This document shows, one piece after another, positions 59,649-64,000 of a DNA stretch of 64,000 bases. The stretch comes from Blakeslea trispora. Its lineage: Eukaryota; Mucoromycota; Mucoromycetes; Mucorales; Choanephoraceae. Below the pieces are notes generated by a model. That model had not been told where the DNA came from. It made no database searches and was given only the letters and a program-made list of their open reading frames with translations. The DNA lies in NCBI GenBank assembly GCA_025331445.1, contig JAIWNE010000003.1, positions 558,001 to 622,000 of the forward strand, read 5' to 3'. How positions within the stretch are numbered: the stretch's first letter is position 1; each line of letters begins with the position of its first letter. A program made the position numbers and the translations under genes.

Positions 59649-61399
59649 ATGGATCAAAAAGGTCGATATGAAGCCTATAAAACTAGAAACGAGGAGCATC
59701 TGTTATCTATGATACAACTCGGTAAACAAAGCACGCATTTTCTTCTAAATAAGCTGAGAAAGCTCAAATCTGACACACACACACACACACAATAAGAACA
59801 AGAGATAGCTCTTGTGCAACAGCAGATGGATATCAAGCGACGTTCTATACGCGACTTGAGTCGTAAGGAAAAGAACTATCATTCACTTGTGCAGCTACAC
59901 CAAAAGTACCAGGAACAACTCGATCAAAAGAAAGACTCATCCGAAAGAGATCAACTTTTGACTCAGTCTGCCGACACGATCTGTACAAAACTGGAGATGC
60001 TGATTGAACGCCAGTTAAGTACAGGTCAACCACTGTCTTCATTAGAATTGACTCAGATCGAGCACTGGATCAAGCGAGTACCTCGCGATCAGCCGGGACA
60101 TTATCTTGTTCAACTGTTGAACCAACTGAACAGCCTTCCTTCTCCTCCCCTTCAAACACCTCAACCAGACCCACCTACCCATCCACAACAAGCTCAAGTC
60201 AGTTTATTGGTAGATGAATTAAAGCAGCTAGAAAAAGAGACAGCAGCAGTCGAGTTAGAATTGATTCAACATATTCGATCTACTTTTCAAAATCGTGCTG
60301 TTCAATCTGCACTTGGGTAAAAACATCAAAAAAAAAATATATATACAGTCATAAAGCTGATAGGTTGCAATCTTGAAAGTAAAAACCTTAGGATGAAAGC
60401 AGCATGTTTGCAGGCAAAGACAGAGCTTGAATTCAATAAAAGACAATTGGATGCTTTAGAGACACAACTAACTAAATCCAATGTGGCCTTGGCTTCTGAA
60501 AGGAAACAAACACAACACCAGATAGATGCCTTACTTGATCAGATTGTAAGTAAGCATTATGTTGATAGGAAGGAGAGAGGGAGACAATGAGCTCAAACAG
60601 AGAGTTTTTACAGACAGAGAAACAAAAGCAAGTACAGACTTTTATCAAGCTAAATCAACGATTTCAAACAATTCAAGTAAAGAAAAGAAAAGAAAAGAAA
60701 AGAGGAGGAGGAAGCATTTATGACTAACTTAAACTTGATTGACACAAAGTTACCCACCGAGAATATAGCAAAAATCAAAGAATCCATAAACGTATTAAGG
60801 CAATTACCCTATGTGTGTAGAGAGGCACCCGCTCCCATCATTACAAAAACAATGGTAAGTTTTTTTTTTCTTTCAACATTTCCTATGACTTATATCCTTT
60901 GGTCCAGAGCAACATAGAGTGTCCACCCATAGGTAAGCAATAGGACTAAACAAGAAAAAAAAAAAGCAGATAGACAAATGACTTTTCTATACAGTTGATT
61001 TAAATGAACAAGACAAAGAAAAGCTAGTTGAATTGATCCATCGTTGGTCTCAATCACTTGGGGTGGATGTAGCTGTAGGCAAACAAGATACAGTGGACGC
61101 GATGATAGAGAGCATAGATTGTTTGCGTAAACATGTAGAGGAGAAAGAACAAGCTTATGTTCGTCAGCAAGAAGACATATTAAAAAAGAAACTCAAAGTA
61201 ACAGAGTCGATTGAAAGACAGCTGGACAAGACAGAACAGGCCTTGACGGAAAGGTAAAGAAGAAAAAAAAACAGATAAGGTTCTTAAAGAACGATATTTA
61301 CAATCGTATTAGGGAATGGATGAAAAAGATTGGTAGTGATTATACAATTCAGGGAAAATCGTTTAATGAATGGCTTGATAAATTGCAAATAATAAATCC

Positions 61400-61403
<4 letters not shown>
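59649..61403 (+). CDS. Uncharacterised coiled-coil protein, 429 aa
   Basis: Eight exons: 59649..59721, 59797..60316, 60392..60545, 60614..60676, 60750..60854, 60908..60932, 60995..61253, 61313..61403, phase-consistent throughout. The start is MDQKGRYEAYKTRNEEHLLS. Extensive coiled coil occurs in at least three blocks (QEIALVQQQMDIKRRSIRDL; AKTELEFNKRQLDALETQLT; ESIDCLRKHVEEKEQAYVRQ). A Pro-rich break (LPSPPLQTPQPDPPTHPQQA) and conserved-looking helices (LIHRWSQSLGV; AKIKESINVLRQLPYV) lie between. No catalytic motif or membrane segment is present. The overall shape recalls microtubule or kinetochore subunits such as augmin components, but I cannot assign a family. Intron 1 ends in an (AC)n microsatellite directly before its acceptor. 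The stop overlaps the RIO2 stop on the other strand. Confidence 0.7.
59773..59790. repeat. (AC)9 microsatellite next to a splice acceptor
   Basis: Perfect AC dinucleotide run in intron 1 of the coiled-coil gene, six bases before the acceptor AATAAG|AA. Confidence 0.95.
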
Positions 61404-63032
<1,629 letters not shown>

Positions 63033-64000
63033 AGCTTTTTAATGATTTAAGAACAATAGAAAAAAGAAAATGCTAACAAGAGAAAGAAAAAAAAATAATC
63101 TTATTTTTTGTGACTTTTCCTATTTTTTTTTGACAGTCCAATTGTCTGTGCTTTTTCATGCATGAAATTCGATTCCTATTCCCTTTTGTCATTAAGTAAT
63201 ACTAGTCTCCTGCCAACAGTATGCATTAGTGGCTTAGATAGATGACAGTTGTGTAGTTTGTGGCTGGAAAGGAGAAGAGGCAATCCACCCCATTAAAGTT
63301 TATATCAGAGTTTTCATAATTGACACTTTGGTTCTTGAATGTGTATAATGTTTCTCTTATCAAATCACTCAATATAGTGTTTTTCTTAAGTTGATCCCAT
63401 TCAAGTCGATGTCCCTGAAGAGGTCACCAACCCCCTCTCCCCAAGAAAAGAAGATGGGCTGTTCCTGTATTACCAAGACTAGGTTATGTCCTGGGTAATG
63501 GTAGCATGTGTTACCCATTTACAACGCAGGCAGTGAAATGTTAGTTATACCATGAATCAAGAAAACAGGATGGTTGTTGTTGTTTTCTTTCTTTCTTTAT
63601 CTCATGCAATGAAAGATCAATTTATGAATTGCAAAGACCACTCGATTTGTTGACTGTAGATGCTATCTACAAGAGTAACTCACATTTGTACGCTCTCATC
63701 AGCTTTGTCATTGCTGGAACAGTTTAGTGAAGAAAAGGCTAAAGAAAACGTTTACCATTCCTATAGCTGGAGGTTGGATTAAGAAAGGGATAGAGCATAT
63801 ACTTTACTAAAAGTTATAGTCGAACCAACGGGGATAGTTTTTTTTTGGGGGACACGCCGAACAATCAGAATGAACCTAGTGAAAGGTAGTAATAAATATT
63901 TAAGCAGACATTATCATTTTGACTCTATATCTCTGAATAAAGTGTGCATCATTCATTCAAACTCCGTTTCTTTACGGCTGTGGCTTATTCAAAACAGGTC
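63033..64000. other. Right-end intergenic region
   Basis: 968 bases upstream of RIO2. No start-proximal exon, RNA gene or repeat recognised. Some CCCC-rich patches (63430-63445) and a poly-T run (63839). A gene could begin beyond the window. Confidence 0.5.

Overview
The window is a nuclear chromosome segment from a filamentous fungus, most likely an early-diverging Mucoromycota species (Mucorales-like). I infer this from the AT-rich intergenic DNA with many poly-A/poly-T tracts, the dense very short GT-AG introns (about 45-80 nt) with CTAAC/CTGAC branch sites, and the purely eukaryotic gene content. The species cannot be named from the sequence. I rebuilt gene models by hand from donor, branch and acceptor sites and checked that reading phase holds across every junction; exon coordinates are in each entry.

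Layout. 1-8.6 kb: start of a GH47 alpha-mannosidase (runs off the left edge), mitochondrial ribosomal bL33m, a His/Lys-repeat single-pass membrane protein, a seven-exon orphan and a CAX-type Ca2+/H+ exchanger, all on the minus strand. 9.4-11.5 kb: an intronless kelch-BTB gene. 11.5-15.8 kb: gene-poor, with one decayed gene. 15.8-25.4 kb: a Rieske-domain protein, a MATE transporter, exosome subunit CSL4, a DUF1647-like membrane-anchored protein, a coiled-coil protein and a cytochrome-b5-fused sphingolipid-type desaturase. 25.4-28.7 kb: gene desert with one tRNA-Leu(CAA) and a MITE-like inverted repeat. 28.7-42.8 kb: cohesin SA/Scc3, two divergently transcribed short-chain dehydrogenases, ATP synthase subunit b, a SMAP-domain protein, a trans-prenyl diphosphate synthase homologue with altered aspartate motifs, and WASP/Las17. 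42.8-44.3 kb: decayed DNA with a possible LINE reverse-transcriptase relic. 44.3-63 kb: an orphan, DCC1, a beta-trefoil/DUF3759 protein, the large TFIIIC subunit, an Ecl1-family protein, RBBP4/Msi1, an EED-like WD40 protein, a coiled-coil protein and RIO2 kinase. 63-64 kb: no gene seen.

Functional themes. This is mainly housekeeping sequence, with no biosynthetic cluster or viral system. The most suggestive thread is chromosome biology. Cohesin SA and DCC1 both have G1/S-type ACGCGT boxes just upstream of their start codons. RBBP4/Msi1 sits head to head, 116 bp apart, with a WD40 gene resembling EED (the Polycomb PRC2 partner of RBBP4), and CGCG-rich elements lie between them. Other points worth a second look are a prenyl synthase with both Asp-rich motifs altered, a TIR element family, a GC-AG intron, several 10-30 nt microexons, and two convergent genes whose stop codons share a 4-bp TTAA.
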